From NCBI GenBank assembly GCA_029821875.1, contig JALGXW010000008.1:44713-108712 (forward strand): a stretch of DNA of 64,000 bases, given 5' to 3'. A program made the position numbers and the translations under genes. This document shows, one piece after another, positions 1-7,997 of this stretch. Position 1 is the stretch's first letter. Every line of letters starts with the position of its first letter. The stretch comes from Candidatus Hebobacterum abditum (GTDB lineage: Bacteria > Armatimonadota > Hebobacteria > Hebobacterales > Hebobacteraceae). The notes under the pieces were generated by a model, which was not told the origin of the DNA, made no database searches, and was given only the letters and a program-made list of their open reading frames with translations.

Positions 1-1
1 G

Positions 2-685
2 ATGCCGATTCCTGAGGATGCTCTGGCGAGCATGCCAGCATGGCGCCTGCTCTACCTGCTCGGGGAAAAGTGGTTCTGGTCCTACGAGTGGGCCGAGATG
101 GGCGATTGTCTGGTGTTTCACGACCGCTACTGGTACCGTAAGGCCCCACGAGAGCTGCCCGAGTCCCTCATCGAGGCCTGCCGGGAGAAGCTCGACGAGC
201 AGGACCGGTTCACGCTTGAGGATGTGGTCGCGATCGCGCAGAGACTCGCCTCCCGCAGGGCGGCCCTCCTCGCCACTGGTGGGGGCCTGGGGAACGACCG
301 CATTTCCGTCCCCTCTGATCTAGAGAGGGCCGGGTTGAAGGGGTTGTGCCTGCCCTCTGAGGCACTCCTGATCTATGGCTCGCTCTCCCCGGAGCAGCGG
401 GACAAGGCCCTCCACGAGGACGGGCTCCCCTATGCCGAGATGACGCCGGAGCAGCGGGAGTTGGTGCGACGGACCCACAGAAGGGGCAACGATCGCCGGC
501 CCCTCCCGGAGAAGCAGATCTCCCAGGCCGTCTTCCGCGTCAGGCAGCGAACCTGGGGAGAGGGCTCGGGCGCAACGCAGTACCTCCAGCTTCTCGTGGT
601 GTTCCCAAGCCGCGAGGTGGGGGCCACGCTGAGGGTCGGGATGCCGGCGGCCGCGGCGGGACCCGCACCTGCCAAGCAGGACTAG
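2..685 (+). CDS. Hypothetical protein, possibly 5'-truncated by the window edge
   Basis: An open frame of 227 residues begins at an ATG on the second base of the window, so the true start may lie further upstream. The first half is rich in aromatic and charged residues (KWFWSYEW, DRYWYRK). The middle holds two similar motifs, LSPEQRDKALHEDGLPYAE and MTPEQREL, of a kind often seen in uncharacterised Armatimonadota and Planctomycetota proteins. There is no signal peptide or membrane segment in the visible part, and the C-terminus is a low-complexity Ala/Pro stretch. I do not recognise a family. The next gene on the same strand starts 153 bases downstream with its own ribosome binding site. Confidence 0.55.
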   Translation: MPIPEDALASMPAWRLLYLLGEKWFWSYEWAEMGDCLVFHDRYWYRKAPRELPESLIEACREKLDEQDRFTLEDVVAIAQRLASRRAALLATGGGLGNDRISVPSDLERAGLKGLCLPSEALLIYGSLSPEQRDKALHEDGLPYAEMTPEQRELVRRTHRRGNDRRPLPEKQISQAVFRVRQRTWGEGSGATQYLQLLVVFPSREVGATLRVGMPAAAAGPAPAKQD

Positions 686-838
686 GATCGACTCTCCAGC
701 TGCCGCCCACCTCCTCTTCCTTCTGGCCGGGGACCATCGCTCGGGCCAGGTGGGGAACAACAACTCCCCGCTACAGGTCTAACTGCTAGATATCCGGGCG
801 GTCGCTCGGCCTGTCGAGGCGAGCGAAGGAGTCGTGGA

Positions 839-1990
839 ATGGGAAGGCTCAAGTGGGCCGCAGTGTTCGCTTCACTTCTGGCCGTCACGCTCTGGCCACA
901 GGGCGAGGCATCTGCCAGCCCATCGTCCGGGCAGTCTGCCTTGACTCCATCCGGCGAGGTCGGGAGGCTGGCCCGCCTGCTGCTGGAGGGGGAGGCGAGC
1001 GAGGGCCGGGCCGGCTTCAACCTGGACGGCGACGACTCGCGGGTCCAGGCGATGCGGCGCCTCTCGGAGATCGCCACCCCGGAGGCGGTGGAGGTGCTCT
1101 CCCGCTTCCTGATCAGGCCCGACGCGGACAGGAAGCTGAAGGCATGCGCGGTCGCCGCGCTCGGACGGGCGGGGACGAGGGAGGCCGTGGACGCGCTGGC
1201 CCGCTTCGAGCAGTGGGCCGAATGGCGGCGAACCGTGCCCGGTCGCTTCTCGTTCGGCGAGAAGGAGTTCGCCATCCATCACTTCGGACCGACCAGGCTT
1301 GAATCCATGATGAGGCACAAGGGGTCCGACGGCCGCTGGTGGGCGGTGTTCGAATGGGACAAGTTCGGGCTGCGAAGCGATGAGGGAGGAGAGCCCGACT
1401 TGTGGGTCACCTCATCCACGGACAGCCGATTCTGGGACCCGCCCCTACTCATCGAGCGCCGCGAGCCGCTGATGGACTGGCTCAGGGGAGTGGCCGAGGA
1501 CCCGTCGCGCCTGGGGGAGTTCAGGCGGGACTCCGACGCGGACGGCCTGCCAAACCTGGTGGAGAGCCGATACGGCACCGACCCCGAGAACCCGGACAGC
1601 GACGGCGACGGGGTGACCGATGGCGAGGACGGCAATCCGCTGACACCCGCGGGACAAGTGACGGGAGACGAGGCCGAGATCAGGCAGGCCGTCTTCTCGA
1701 TCCTCTTCGCGACCTGTGACAGCGACTATCCGATCTATGTCGTGCCCCCGGGCGAGTTCGCCGATCAGGAGTACCAGGGGTATCAGGGCGTGGTGCTCCG
1801 CTCGCCTGAGATCAAGCTCGGCCGGGTCAACATAAGGGACATCGACGTGGAGATGAAGTCGCCGACATCCGCCGTCGCGAGCATAACGGACTACGAGGGG
1901 GGCGAGGCCGCCAGCGGCCACCGCGCCGTTCTGGAGAAGGCGCACGGGAGATGGGTGGTGGTGGACTTCAGAATGACGTGGATTTCGTAG
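839..1990 (+). CDS. Secreted protein with HEAT-like repeats and a thrombospondin type 3 calcium-binding segment
   Basis: Encodes 383 residues. The ATG follows AAGGAG by seven bases. Residues 1-26 form a signal peptide (short basic start, hydrophobic core, ASA-type cleavage site). Residues about 60-125 look like HEAT/armadillo-type helical repeats (RRLSEIATPEAVEVLSRFL, then ALGRAGTREAVDALARF). Around residues 225-265 is an Asp-rich segment with DSDADGLPNLVES and DSDGDGVTDGEDGNPLTP, the calcium-binding thrombospondin type 3 or dockerin-like loop found in exported proteins. The C-terminal 110 residues resemble a small NTF2-like or lipoprotein domain, which is only a guess. It is probably extracellular or periplasmic; its ligand is unknown. 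Confidence 0.7.
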   Translation: MGRLKWAAVFASLLAVTLWPQGEASASPSSGQSALTPSGEVGRLARLLLEGEASEGRAGFNLDGDDSRVQAMRRLSEIATPEAVEVLSRFLIRPDADRKLKACAVAALGRAGTREAVDALARFEQWAEWRRTVPGRFSFGEKEFAIHHFGPTRLESMMRHKGSDGRWWAVFEWDKFGLRSDEGGEPDLWVTSSTDSRFWDPPLLIERREPLMDWLRGVAEDPSRLGEFRRDSDADGLPNLVESRYGTDPENPDSDGDGVTDGEDGNPLTPAGQVTGDEAEIRQAVFSILFATCDSDYPIYVVPPGEFADQEYQGYQGVVLRSPEIKLGRVNIRDIDVEMKSPTSAVASITDYEGGEAASGHRAVLEKAHGRWVVVDFRMTWIS

Positions 1991-2086
1991 GCGCCACCGG
2001 AGACGATAGGCGGGGCGCATCCGCGGTTCAGCAGCCGCAGCGGCCGACTGCCGCGGGTCAGACCCCAAGACGCCCGAGGACAGGGA

Positions 2087-4558
2087 TTACTCCAGCTCCC
2101 CAAGGGCCCGCAGGGCGGCCTCTATCAGCGCGTCCACCTCGGCCCGTGCGCCGACAATGACCTCGGGCTGCTTCGTGTACTCGGTCCAGGAGGCCGTGAC
2201 CTCGGGGCGCACCGCCAGCACCTCCCGCGCCTGAGCGACGAGCTCGTCGTGGCCGTCGGCTGCCTCCAGCCTCTCGGCCAGCTCGGCCAGCATGGCGAGG
2301 GCCTCGTAATCCTCGATTCCATCCCGCAGGTTCTCCAGCCGCGTGCTGGCAAGCGGTGTCGCGTCCAGGCCGGGGTAGATGAGGATGCCGTCGTTGTTGG
2401 TGCCGTACGAGAGCGTGTTCCACGGCCGCTCCGGCATCCCCGGCCGTTCCGGCCGCTCCGGCATCCCCGGCCGTTCCGGCCGCTCCGGCATCCCCGGCCG
2501 TTCCGGCCGCTCCGGCATCCCCGGCCGTTCCGGCCGCTCCGACATCCCCGGCCGTTCCGGCCGCTCCGGCCACTTCGGCCCGGGCATGTTCCAGTTCTCC
2601 TGCTTCTCGTAGTGGTTGATGAGGTAGTAGAGAAACCCGGTCACGCCGTGCTGGTAGTACTGCCAGGGAAGAATGCGCGGGTCCACGCCCGGGAAGTCCA
2701 CGAACAGGTTGGCGTAGGGCTGGACCGGCCAACAGCAGACATAGGCCCACACCTCATCGCCGGCGGCCTGTCGCTCCCGCAGTTCCGGTTTCCACTGCAC
2801 GCTCAGCGGCGTCCAGATGTCGAAGTATCCGACATGGGCCGGGTTGAGCGGATTGGCGGATTCGCGCTTGATGAGCGGGAACTTGTCGCCGATCATCCCG
2901 TAGATGCGGCGGATGGACGGGTCCACCTTCTCCGCGTGGTCCCGCCTCATGTCGGACTCGTCGAACCCGTGCACATACCACGTCATGTCCGGCCAGTTCT
3001 TCTCTTCGATGAACTCGTTCCAGTCGGCCAACCACGCTTCGAGCTGGCTCAGCTCCTTCTCCGCCGCCTGCGGGTCCTCCGACAGCTCCTCCACATAGAC
3101 GAGGCAGGTGGCATTCATCCCTCGCTCGTAGCAGTACTCCATGTCCTCTCGGCTCGGGACTACCCTCGCTCGCCCCTCCTTCAGCATGGAGTAGATAGTG
3201 GTGGGGCTGAGGCGATGGGCGAGCAGGAAGTCGTACATCTCGAGCCACTTCTCATGTGGCAGCACGTCTTCACACTCGTACGAGCTATACAGAGGCCCGT
3301 GCTTATGGTCATCGCTCAGGCCGAGGCGGCGCTTCACCTCCTCCGGCTCGTACCAGATCTCCCACATGCCCGCGCAGATGGAAAACGCGGTCTTAAGCTT
3401 CCCGCGCAGCGGCAGCGAGAACGGCCGCACTGTCAGCTCCAGCCCGACGGTCTGGGGCCGCGCGTTTATCGGCCGGATGGTGATAAGGCCGCGGTACACG
3501 CCGGGCTCGGCCTCGGCCGGAACGTCGAGGGTGAACCAGACCGGCTGAACGTTGCCGACGAGGACGTCAAACTGCTCGGCCGGCATGAGCACATCGGGCC
3601 ACGACCAGCCCACTCGCCTGACGGCGGAGTTCGACTCCTTCGTCTGCACGTAGCCCACGGGGTGCCATGTCACGCGGTCGGCTGGCAGGCGCGTCGCGCC
3701 ATCCTCGTGCAGGAGGTCGGACACCTCGATCACTGTGCGACGCAGCGGACGGCCTACCGGTAGCAGGACGAGCTGGAAGCTCTCGCGCTCCCGGCCGGCC
3801 GCGGCGATGCGGACGTGGGGATCACCGGAGGCGCTGAAGTCGGCCGCCGCACGGAACACCTTGGTCATCGGGCCGGCCTGGCCCACGAGGTAGATCGAAC
3901 GCTCGCCCTGGCGGGTCCCCCGCACCTCATCCCAGCCGCTGAGCAGGAGCGGCAGCGGATCATCGGGGTAGACGCGGCTCAGGCGCACCCAGAGCCAGCG
4001 CGTCTCGCTGGTGCTCTCCCGCCAATCACAGAGGTTGATGCGGGCGGTTAGCGCGCCTGTCCGCCACGCCGGCACTGGCCGGTCAAGCTGCGGCCTGCCG
4101 TCGATCCTCCAGTCGAACACGCGCTGGCTGTTAAAGTCGCACAACTGGACGACCTTCTTTCCCTCGACGACGACATCTTTCGCCTGCTGGCGGGCGTTGA
4201 GGGTGGGCCGCGTGCCGGTGAACTCCACGACAACCGGCCCCTCGGCCAGGTGGAGATCCTGCCCCCAGCCGCCGATCTTGACCGGGACGAGCGCCCACTC
4301 CAGCCGGAGGACGTACCCGTCGCGAGGCCGGGGGATACGGTCCTGGTGCAGGCCGTGCGCTCCGTTGAAGATCGGCTCCTCGGGAGCGCTCTTCGTCCGG
4401 AGAGCCCCCTCTCGCAGTTCGGCCGCGCCCTCGAGCCGCCACTCGCTCTCGTCGAGCGCCGCCGCATCGAAGCGCTGCTCCCACACCAACTCCACTCGCT
4501 CCGCCCAGGCGGCGGTTGCAGCTACCATCAGCACCAGAACAAGGATCGCACTACGCAT
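2087..4558 (-). CDS. Secreted DUF4091 glycoside-hydrolase-like protein with an internal RPGMPE repeat
   Basis: Encodes 823 residues. The chosen ATG has GGAGG eight bases upstream and opens a clear signal peptide (MRSAILVLVLMVAATAAWA); an in-frame ATG at 4651 would put 31 non-signal residues in front and is rejected. The first 350 residues are beta-rich (carbohydrate-binding or Ig-like). The C-terminal half carries the DUF4091 pattern: WAYVCCWPVQPYANLF, GVTGFLYYLINHYE, DGILIYPG and LRDGIEDYEALAML. DUF4091 proteins are TIM-barrel glycosidase relatives that act on polysaccharides outside the cytoplasm; the substrate is unknown. A stretch of about five nine-residue repeats (residues about 667-715) interrupts the DUF4091 domain just before the NDGILIYPG segment. 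Confidence 0.82.
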   Translation of the reverse strand: MRSAILVLVLMVAATAAWAERVELVWEQRFDAAALDESEWRLEGAAELREGALRTKSAPEEPIFNGAHGLHQDRIPRPRDGYVLRLEWALVPVKIGGWGQDLHLAEGPVVVEFTGTRPTLNARQQAKDVVVEGKKVVQLCDFNSQRVFDWRIDGRPQLDRPVPAWRTGALTARINLCDWRESTSETRWLWVRLSRVYPDDPLPLLLSGWDEVRGTRQGERSIYLVGQAGPMTKVFRAAADFSASGDPHVRIAAAGRERESFQLVLLPVGRPLRRTVIEVSDLLHEDGATRLPADRVTWHPVGYVQTKESNSAVRRVGWSWPDVLMPAEQFDVLVGNVQPVWFTLDVPAEAEPGVYRGLITIRPINARPQTVGLELTVRPFSLPLRGKLKTAFSICAGMWEIWYEPEEVKRRLGLSDDHKHGPLYSSYECEDVLPHEKWLEMYDFLLAHRLSPTTIYSMLKEGRARVVPSREDMEYCYERGMNATCLVYVEELSEDPQAAEKELSQLEAWLADWNEFIEEKNWPDMTWYVHGFDESDMRRDHAEKVDPSIRRIYGMIGDKFPLIKRESANPLNPAHVGYFDIWTPLSVQWKPELRERQAAGDEVWAYVCCWPVQPYANLFVDFPGVDPRILPWQYYQHGVTGFLYYLINHYEKQENWNMPGPKWPERPERPGMSERPERPGMPERPERPGMPERPERPGMPERPERPGMPERPWNTLSYGTNNDGILIYPGLDATPLASTRLENLRDGIEDYEALAMLAELAERLEAADGHDELVAQAREVLAVRPEVTASWTEYTKQPEVIVGARAEVDALIEAALRALGELE
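2424..2569 (-). repeat. Five tandem 27-bp coding repeats (RPGMPERPE) plus a partial unit
   Basis: Units begin at 2424, 2451, 2478, 2505 and 2532, with a partial copy from 2559. The first four are identical; the fifth has one substitution that changes GMPERP to GMSERP. The period (27) is a multiple of three, so the reading frame of the DUF4091 gene is kept and copy number could change without a frameshift. The near identity points to recent expansion by slippage or unequal recombination. Confidence 0.95.
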
Positions 4559-4700
4559 GGGGATATCCTCCAGTCGTGGGCAGAAGTAACCTTCCACCGC
4601 GCCCCGCAGATGACCTGCCGCGGTGTAGGTTGCGGAAGGAACTGGGCCCACGCCGGCGCAAGACGCAGCCGGTCCCCGGTGGGCAGGAGAGAGCAGGCCG

Positions 4701-5207
4701 ATGCCTGAGTCGGCGGACAGCCAGAAGAGGGAGATTCGCCATCTGACCTACGTGGCCGCCGTTGCTCTCATGCGGAAAGGGGGCGAGGTGCTGCTCGTCC
4801 GCCAGCGCGGGCCGGGGGATGAGCGGGCCTACTGGGGGCTGCCGGGCGGCATCGTGGAGCCAGGGGAGACGCTCATCGAAGGGCTGCTTCGCGAAGTCCG
4901 CGAGGAAGCCGGCGTGGAGGTCACTGACCCCGGCCGCATCGCGTTCGTGACACACTCGCCCACATGCATCTCCTTCACCTTCGAGGTCGGCGAATGGCGA
5001 GGGGAGGCCGGCCCGGCCGACCCGGACGGCTTCGTGCTGGAGGCCGGCTTCTTCCCCCTGAACGAGGCCATCGCTCGACTCGAGGAGCTGCCCATCCGCG
5101 GGATGCGGGAGCCCGTCACCGCCTACCTGCGCGGCCAGGCCGAGCGTGGCACGGTGTTGGTCTATGCGAAGGGGCTGGAAGAGGACCCGGACTCGCCCGC
5201 GGCCTGA
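4701..5207 (+). CDS. NUDIX hydrolase
   Basis: Encodes 168 residues. The full Nudix box is present at residues about 49-72: GGIVEPGETLIEGLLREV followed by REEAGV, fitting G-x5-E-x7-REU-x-EE-x-GU, with all metal-binding glutamates present. Such enzymes hydrolyse nucleoside diphosphates linked to another moiety; the substrate cannot be read from the sequence. A strongly beta N-terminal strand (YVAAVALMRKGGEVLLVRQR) precedes the box, as usual. It is cytosolic, with no signal peptide. It lies divergently from the DUF4091 gene with 142 bases between the starts, and a 134-base gap follows that contains the promoter of the next operon. Confidence 0.9.
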   Translation: MPESADSQKREIRHLTYVAAVALMRKGGEVLLVRQRGPGDERAYWGLPGGIVEPGETLIEGLLREVREEAGVEVTDPGRIAFVTHSPTCISFTFEVGEWRGEAGPADPDGFVLEAGFFPLNEAIARLEELPIRGMREPVTAYLRGQAERGTVLVYAKGLEEDPDSPAA

Positions 5208-5275
5208 CGCCCTCAAACTGCGACGCCCCGCCAGTATCGCTCGGCTGGAGGCCCTCTAAAGACTCTCCCGGGGTC

Positions 5276-5304
5276 TTGACATAGTCTCTGGTTTGTGGTA
5301 CAAA
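5276..5304 (+). promoter_or_regulatory. Sigma70-type promoter for the membrane protein / HTH / CPBP gene group
   Basis: A perfect -35 TTGACA (5276-5281) and TACAAA as -10 (5299-5304) are separated by exactly 17 bases. The transcript would start about 30 bases before the ATG at 5342. This is one of the best promoter matches in the window and lies in a gap with no gene. Confidence 0.7.
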
Positions 5305-5308
5305 CTAG
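5288..5308. promoter_or_regulatory. Inverted repeat over the -10 element, candidate operator
   Basis: GTTTGT (5291-5296) and ACAAAC (5300-5305) form a perfect inverted repeat around GGT, with two further matching pairs outside it. The repeat covers the -10 hexamer, so a bound repressor would block polymerase. The obvious candidate is the winged-helix regulator encoded as the second gene of the same transcript (6082-6369), which would make the operon autoregulated. That link is inference. Confidence 0.5.
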
Positions 5309-5341
5309 TATGCAGTGCCGACTCAAGGGAGTGAAACAACC

Positions 5342-6085
5342 ATGAACCCTAACATCCGACAGCCACAAGGCGAGCCCGACGCTGGTCTCCGCGAGATCCC
5401 GAAGTGGGCGCGTCGCTACGCCCAGAACCGGACGCTGCCTGTACTGGCGTCCCTTCTGGTATTCGCTGCGGGGTACGCCGTATTCGGCGGACTGTCCTAC
5501 CTCACTGCTTGGGCCTACAAGGCCGGAGAGCGGTTCCTCGCGGCCGCCGCCATGCTGGTTCTGAGTGGGTTCGCCGTCTGGTGGCTGTGGTTCTGCTTCG
5601 TGGGCGGGCCCGCCATCATGCGCAGGATCTGCCAACGGCTGTACCAGCGTGAGGGAGGCGTCATCGCCGGGACATCCCAAGCGGAGGAACACAAGCGGCT
5701 TCCGTTGGGCGTCTTCGTCTTCCTATTCTGCGTTGTTGCCAGCATAGGGCTCGGCTTCCTCGGGTTCCTCCCGATCCGCTTCATGCAGCCCATCTCGGCG
5801 CTCTATGTTGTGCCCTTCATGTGCTACCTGGGGTTGAAGATGCATGGCACTGGCAGCCCCTTCATGTTCCTCTGGCCCGCGCTCTACGGAGTCCACGCAG
5901 TCCTTATCGTGGCGGGCGCACCGATCAGGTTGGGACCCGCGTTCGACATCATCGTGCCCACAGTCGGATACGGATTGATAGCCGCGCTCGCGGGACACAT
6001 CTACAGCCGAATCGCGCTGCGGCGGCTGCGGGCACTGGCGGCGAGCCCGGAATCTGGGAGCGCAGCCGATGGGGAGCAGACGTGA
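5342..6085 (+). CDS. Polytopic membrane protein of unknown function
   Basis: Encodes 247 residues from the ATG, which has AAGGGAG upstream; an in-frame GTG at 5315 lacks a good binding site. After a 35-residue soluble start there are about six hydrophobic segments, at residues about 35-58, 65-88, 127-150, 155-175, 180-200 and 205-230. The C-terminus is short, charged and probably cytosolic. I do not recognise a family. The stop codon overlaps the GTG start of the next gene (GTGA), so the two are translationally coupled. The partner is an HTH_34-type regulator. In other bacteria such pairs often control their own expression or a transporter, but nothing here fixes the substrate. Confidence 0.75.
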   Translation: MNPNIRQPQGEPDAGLREIPKWARRYAQNRTLPVLASLLVFAAGYAVFGGLSYLTAWAYKAGERFLAAAAMLVLSGFAVWWLWFCFVGGPAIMRRICQRLYQREGGVIAGTSQAEEHKRLPLGVFVFLFCVVASIGLGFLGFLPIRFMQPISALYVVPFMCYLGLKMHGTGSPFMFLWPALYGVHAVLIVAGAPIRLGPAFDIIVPTVGYGLIAALAGHIYSRIALRRLRALAASPESGSAADGEQT

Positions 6086-6369
6086 GCGACCTTGACCCCC
6101 ATGTGCATCAGCCGGCGCGCTTGCGGATCCTCATGCTCCTTTCGGGAGTGGACAGCGCCGACTTCGCCTTCCTCCAGAAGACCCTGCAGTTGACGAAGGG
6201 GAATCTCTCCTCCCACATGGCGCGGCTGGAACGAGCGGGCTACGTGAGGGTGACCAAGGCCTTCCATGGCAACATGCCCAACACGAGCTACCGCCTGACA
6301 CGGCTCGGCCGCACACGCCTCGCGGCCTACTGGAAGGCAATCGATGAGATCCGACATGGCGCAGAGTGA
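6082..6369 (+). CDS. Winged-helix transcriptional regulator (HTH_34/MarR-like)
   Basis: Encodes 95 residues from a GTG that overlaps the previous stop by four bases. The sequence fits the HTH_34 winged-helix pattern: HQPARLRILMLLSG, then DFAFLQKTLQLTKGNLSSHM as helix-turn-helix, ARLERAGYVRVTKAF as recognition helix exit and wing, and TSYRLTRLGRTRLAAYW at the end. These small dimeric proteins usually repress a neighbouring membrane-protein operon. It has no ligand-binding domain beyond the HTH. The inverted repeat at 5288-5308 over the operon promoter is a natural target. The 3' end overlaps the following CPBP gene by 26 bases. Confidence 0.87.
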   Translation: MSDLDPHVHQPARLRILMLLSGVDSADFAFLQKTLQLTKGNLSSHMARLERAGYVRVTKAFHGNMPNTSYRLTRLGRTRLAAYWKAIDEIRHGAE

Positions 6370-7033
6370 GCGGACGCGGATTGGCTGGCAGCCGATCACC
6401 CTCGGTCTCGTGCTCGTGGTGGGCCTGAGCGCCATGCGAGCCGGTGGCGCCGCGGTCATGCGCAAGCTGTGGGGCGACGTCGACTTCGAGCCTTCGCTGC
6501 GCGGGGCCGTCTTTCTGCTCGCGGTCTTCCTCGTCGGCTCCGTCGGGCTCATTGGCGGCGGGCTGTTCGGTCTCGGCGGTGTCTCGTGGGAGAGACTGGG
6601 CTGGCGGCGTGATCGCCTGGGGTGGGAGATCGTGCGCGGCTTGCTCGCAGCTGTGCTCCTTGGCCTCATGACGGTGGTCTTCGCCATCATTGCCGGCTCT
6701 CTCCTGGGCCTGAAGCCGCCGGTGCGGGATCCCACCCAGCCTATCTTCTCCCTGGTCGGCACGGCGATGTCGGTGTTCTTTGGTTTCTTCGTCGCGTCAT
6801 GGCAGGAAGAGTGCCTCTTCCGCGGCTACCTGCAGCCGCTGTTCATCGAGAGATGGGGTCTCTGGCCGGGCGTCTTGGTGCAGGCCTCGCTCTTCTCCAT
6901 CGCCCACATTGGCTGGGCACCGTCGTGGCCATACTTCGTCCTTTTCTTCGTTAGTGGGATCGTGTTGGGATGGCTGCGAGGCCGCGACGGGAGCATCGTG
7001 GCCCCGTTCGTCGCGCATGGGCTGATCGGGTAG
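6344..7033 (+). CDS. CPBP-family intramembrane metalloprotease
   Basis: Encodes 229 residues; the ATG follows GGAAGG by six bases and lies inside the end of the regulator gene. Several membrane segments are followed by the three CPBP (Abi/Rce1-like) motifs: EECLFRG (EExxxR), FSIAHIGW (FxxxH) and a final FVAHGLIG carrying the last histidine. These glutamates and histidines bind the catalytic metal in the membrane. The family includes CAAX prenyl endopeptidases, bacteriocin self-immunity proteins and processing proteases; which applies here is open. The protein ends only four residues after the last histidine, shorter than usual, though all catalytic residues are present. Confidence 0.85.
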   Translation: MRSDMAQSERTRIGWQPITLGLVLVVGLSAMRAGGAAVMRKLWGDVDFEPSLRGAVFLLAVFLVGSVGLIGGGLFGLGGVSWERLGWRRDRLGWEIVRGLLAAVLLGLMTVVFAIIAGSLLGLKPPVRDPTQPIFSLVGTAMSVFFGFFVASWQEECLFRGYLQPLFIERWGLWPGVLVQASLFSIAHIGWAPSWPYFVLFFVSGIVLGWLRGRDGSIVAPFVAHGLIG

Positions 7034-7085
7034 CAGCACGGCCACGCGTCCTTGACACCGGGGGCCCGTTCTGAGAGCCTACGGC

Positions 7086-7997
7086 ATGCGGTGTTTGGTG
7101 GGTGTGGTCGCGATCATGCTGTGGGCAGTTCCAGTCAGCGGGTCATCATCTGAGTCGCCGCCGTCGTTGTTCCCGGATGGCGTGGCTGGATGGCGCGTCG
7201 CCGAGCGCTCCACCTACGACCGCTCGAACCTGTTCGACTTCATCGACGGCGGCGCGGAGGTCTACCTCGCCTATGACTTCCGTCGCGCCTGGGTCCAGAT
7301 GTATCGCTCCGAGGGCGAGCCGGAGATCGGCGCCGAGACCTATGACATGGGCTCGCCCGAGGAGGCCTACGGCGTGCTCTCCATCGACCTGACCGGGGAG
7401 AAGGTGGAGGTCGGATCGCCTGCGCGCTATGGCGCGGGGTTGCTGCGCTTCTGCAAGGGCCGCTGGTTCGTCCGCGTGCTGGCCGAGCGGGAGACGCCGG
7501 AGACGCAGGAGGCCGTGCTGGCCTTGGGCGCGCAGATCGCCAAGGGAATCCCCGAGGAGTCGCGCCTGCCAGACCTGCTGTCGGTCCTGCCGGCGGAGGG
7601 ACTGGTACCCGATTCCACCACCTACTTCCACACCCAGGTGACCCTCGGGCAGATCTACTATCTGTCCCACGAGAACCTCTTGTCGCTGGGACCGGACACG
7701 GATGCGGTGATCGCCGACTACCGGGCCGGTTCAGAGGAGGCGAAGTTGCTGGTGGTGCAGTATCCCACGGTGGAGCGACGAACGGCGGCTCATGCTTCCT
7801 TTCTCGAAGCGTACCTGGGCGCCTCGGCCGGCGAGAAGAAGAGAGTAGTGCAACGAACCGAAGACGGCCGCTTCGTCGGAGTAGACGCTGCCGCACAGCA
7901 TGTGCTGCTCGTGCTCGACGCGCCGGATGCTGACGCAGCAAGAGAGCTGCTCGACGAGGCGATTGAGAAGATCAGCGGGGGCACATGGGATGACTGA
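7086..7997 (+). CDS. Secreted DUF6599-like protein
   Basis: Encodes 303 residues with an N-terminal signal peptide (residues about 1-20, ending near VSGSSS). The segment NLFDFIDGGAEVYLAYDFRR at about residues 47-66 matches the conserved opening of the DUF6599 family, and the alternating alpha/beta pattern of the remainder also fits. It is probably periplasmic. The stop overlaps the start of the following Tat-exported DUF362 gene by eight bases (ATGACTGA), so the two are translated together and may act on the same exported process. DUF6599 and DUF362 genes are often neighbours in Acidobacteria-like genomes, to my recollection. No catalytic residues can be named. Confidence 0.72.
   Translation: MRCLVGVVAIMLWAVPVSGSSSESPPSLFPDGVAGWRVAERSTYDRSNLFDFIDGGAEVYLAYDFRRAWVQMYRSEGEPEIGAETYDMGSPEEAYGVLSIDLTGEKVEVGSPARYGAGLLRFCKGRWFVRVLAERETPETQEAVLALGAQIAKGIPEESRLPDLLSVLPAEGLVPDSTTYFHTQVTLGQIYYLSHENLLSLGPDTDAVIADYRAGSEEAKLLVVQYPTVERRTAAHASFLEAYLGASAGEKKRVVQRTEDGRFVGVDAAAQHVLLVLDAPDADAARELLDEAIEKISGGTWDD

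Noticed and set aside
2424..2569. Possible CRISPR-like array
   Set aside because: Units are contiguous with no spacers, in frame with a gene, and no cas genes exist.
2249..3763. A 504-codon frame antisense to the DUF4091 gene, containing its own repeats
   Set aside because: It reads the 27-bp repeat in the opposite direction; the sense gene has a signal peptide, a ribosome binding site and family motifs.
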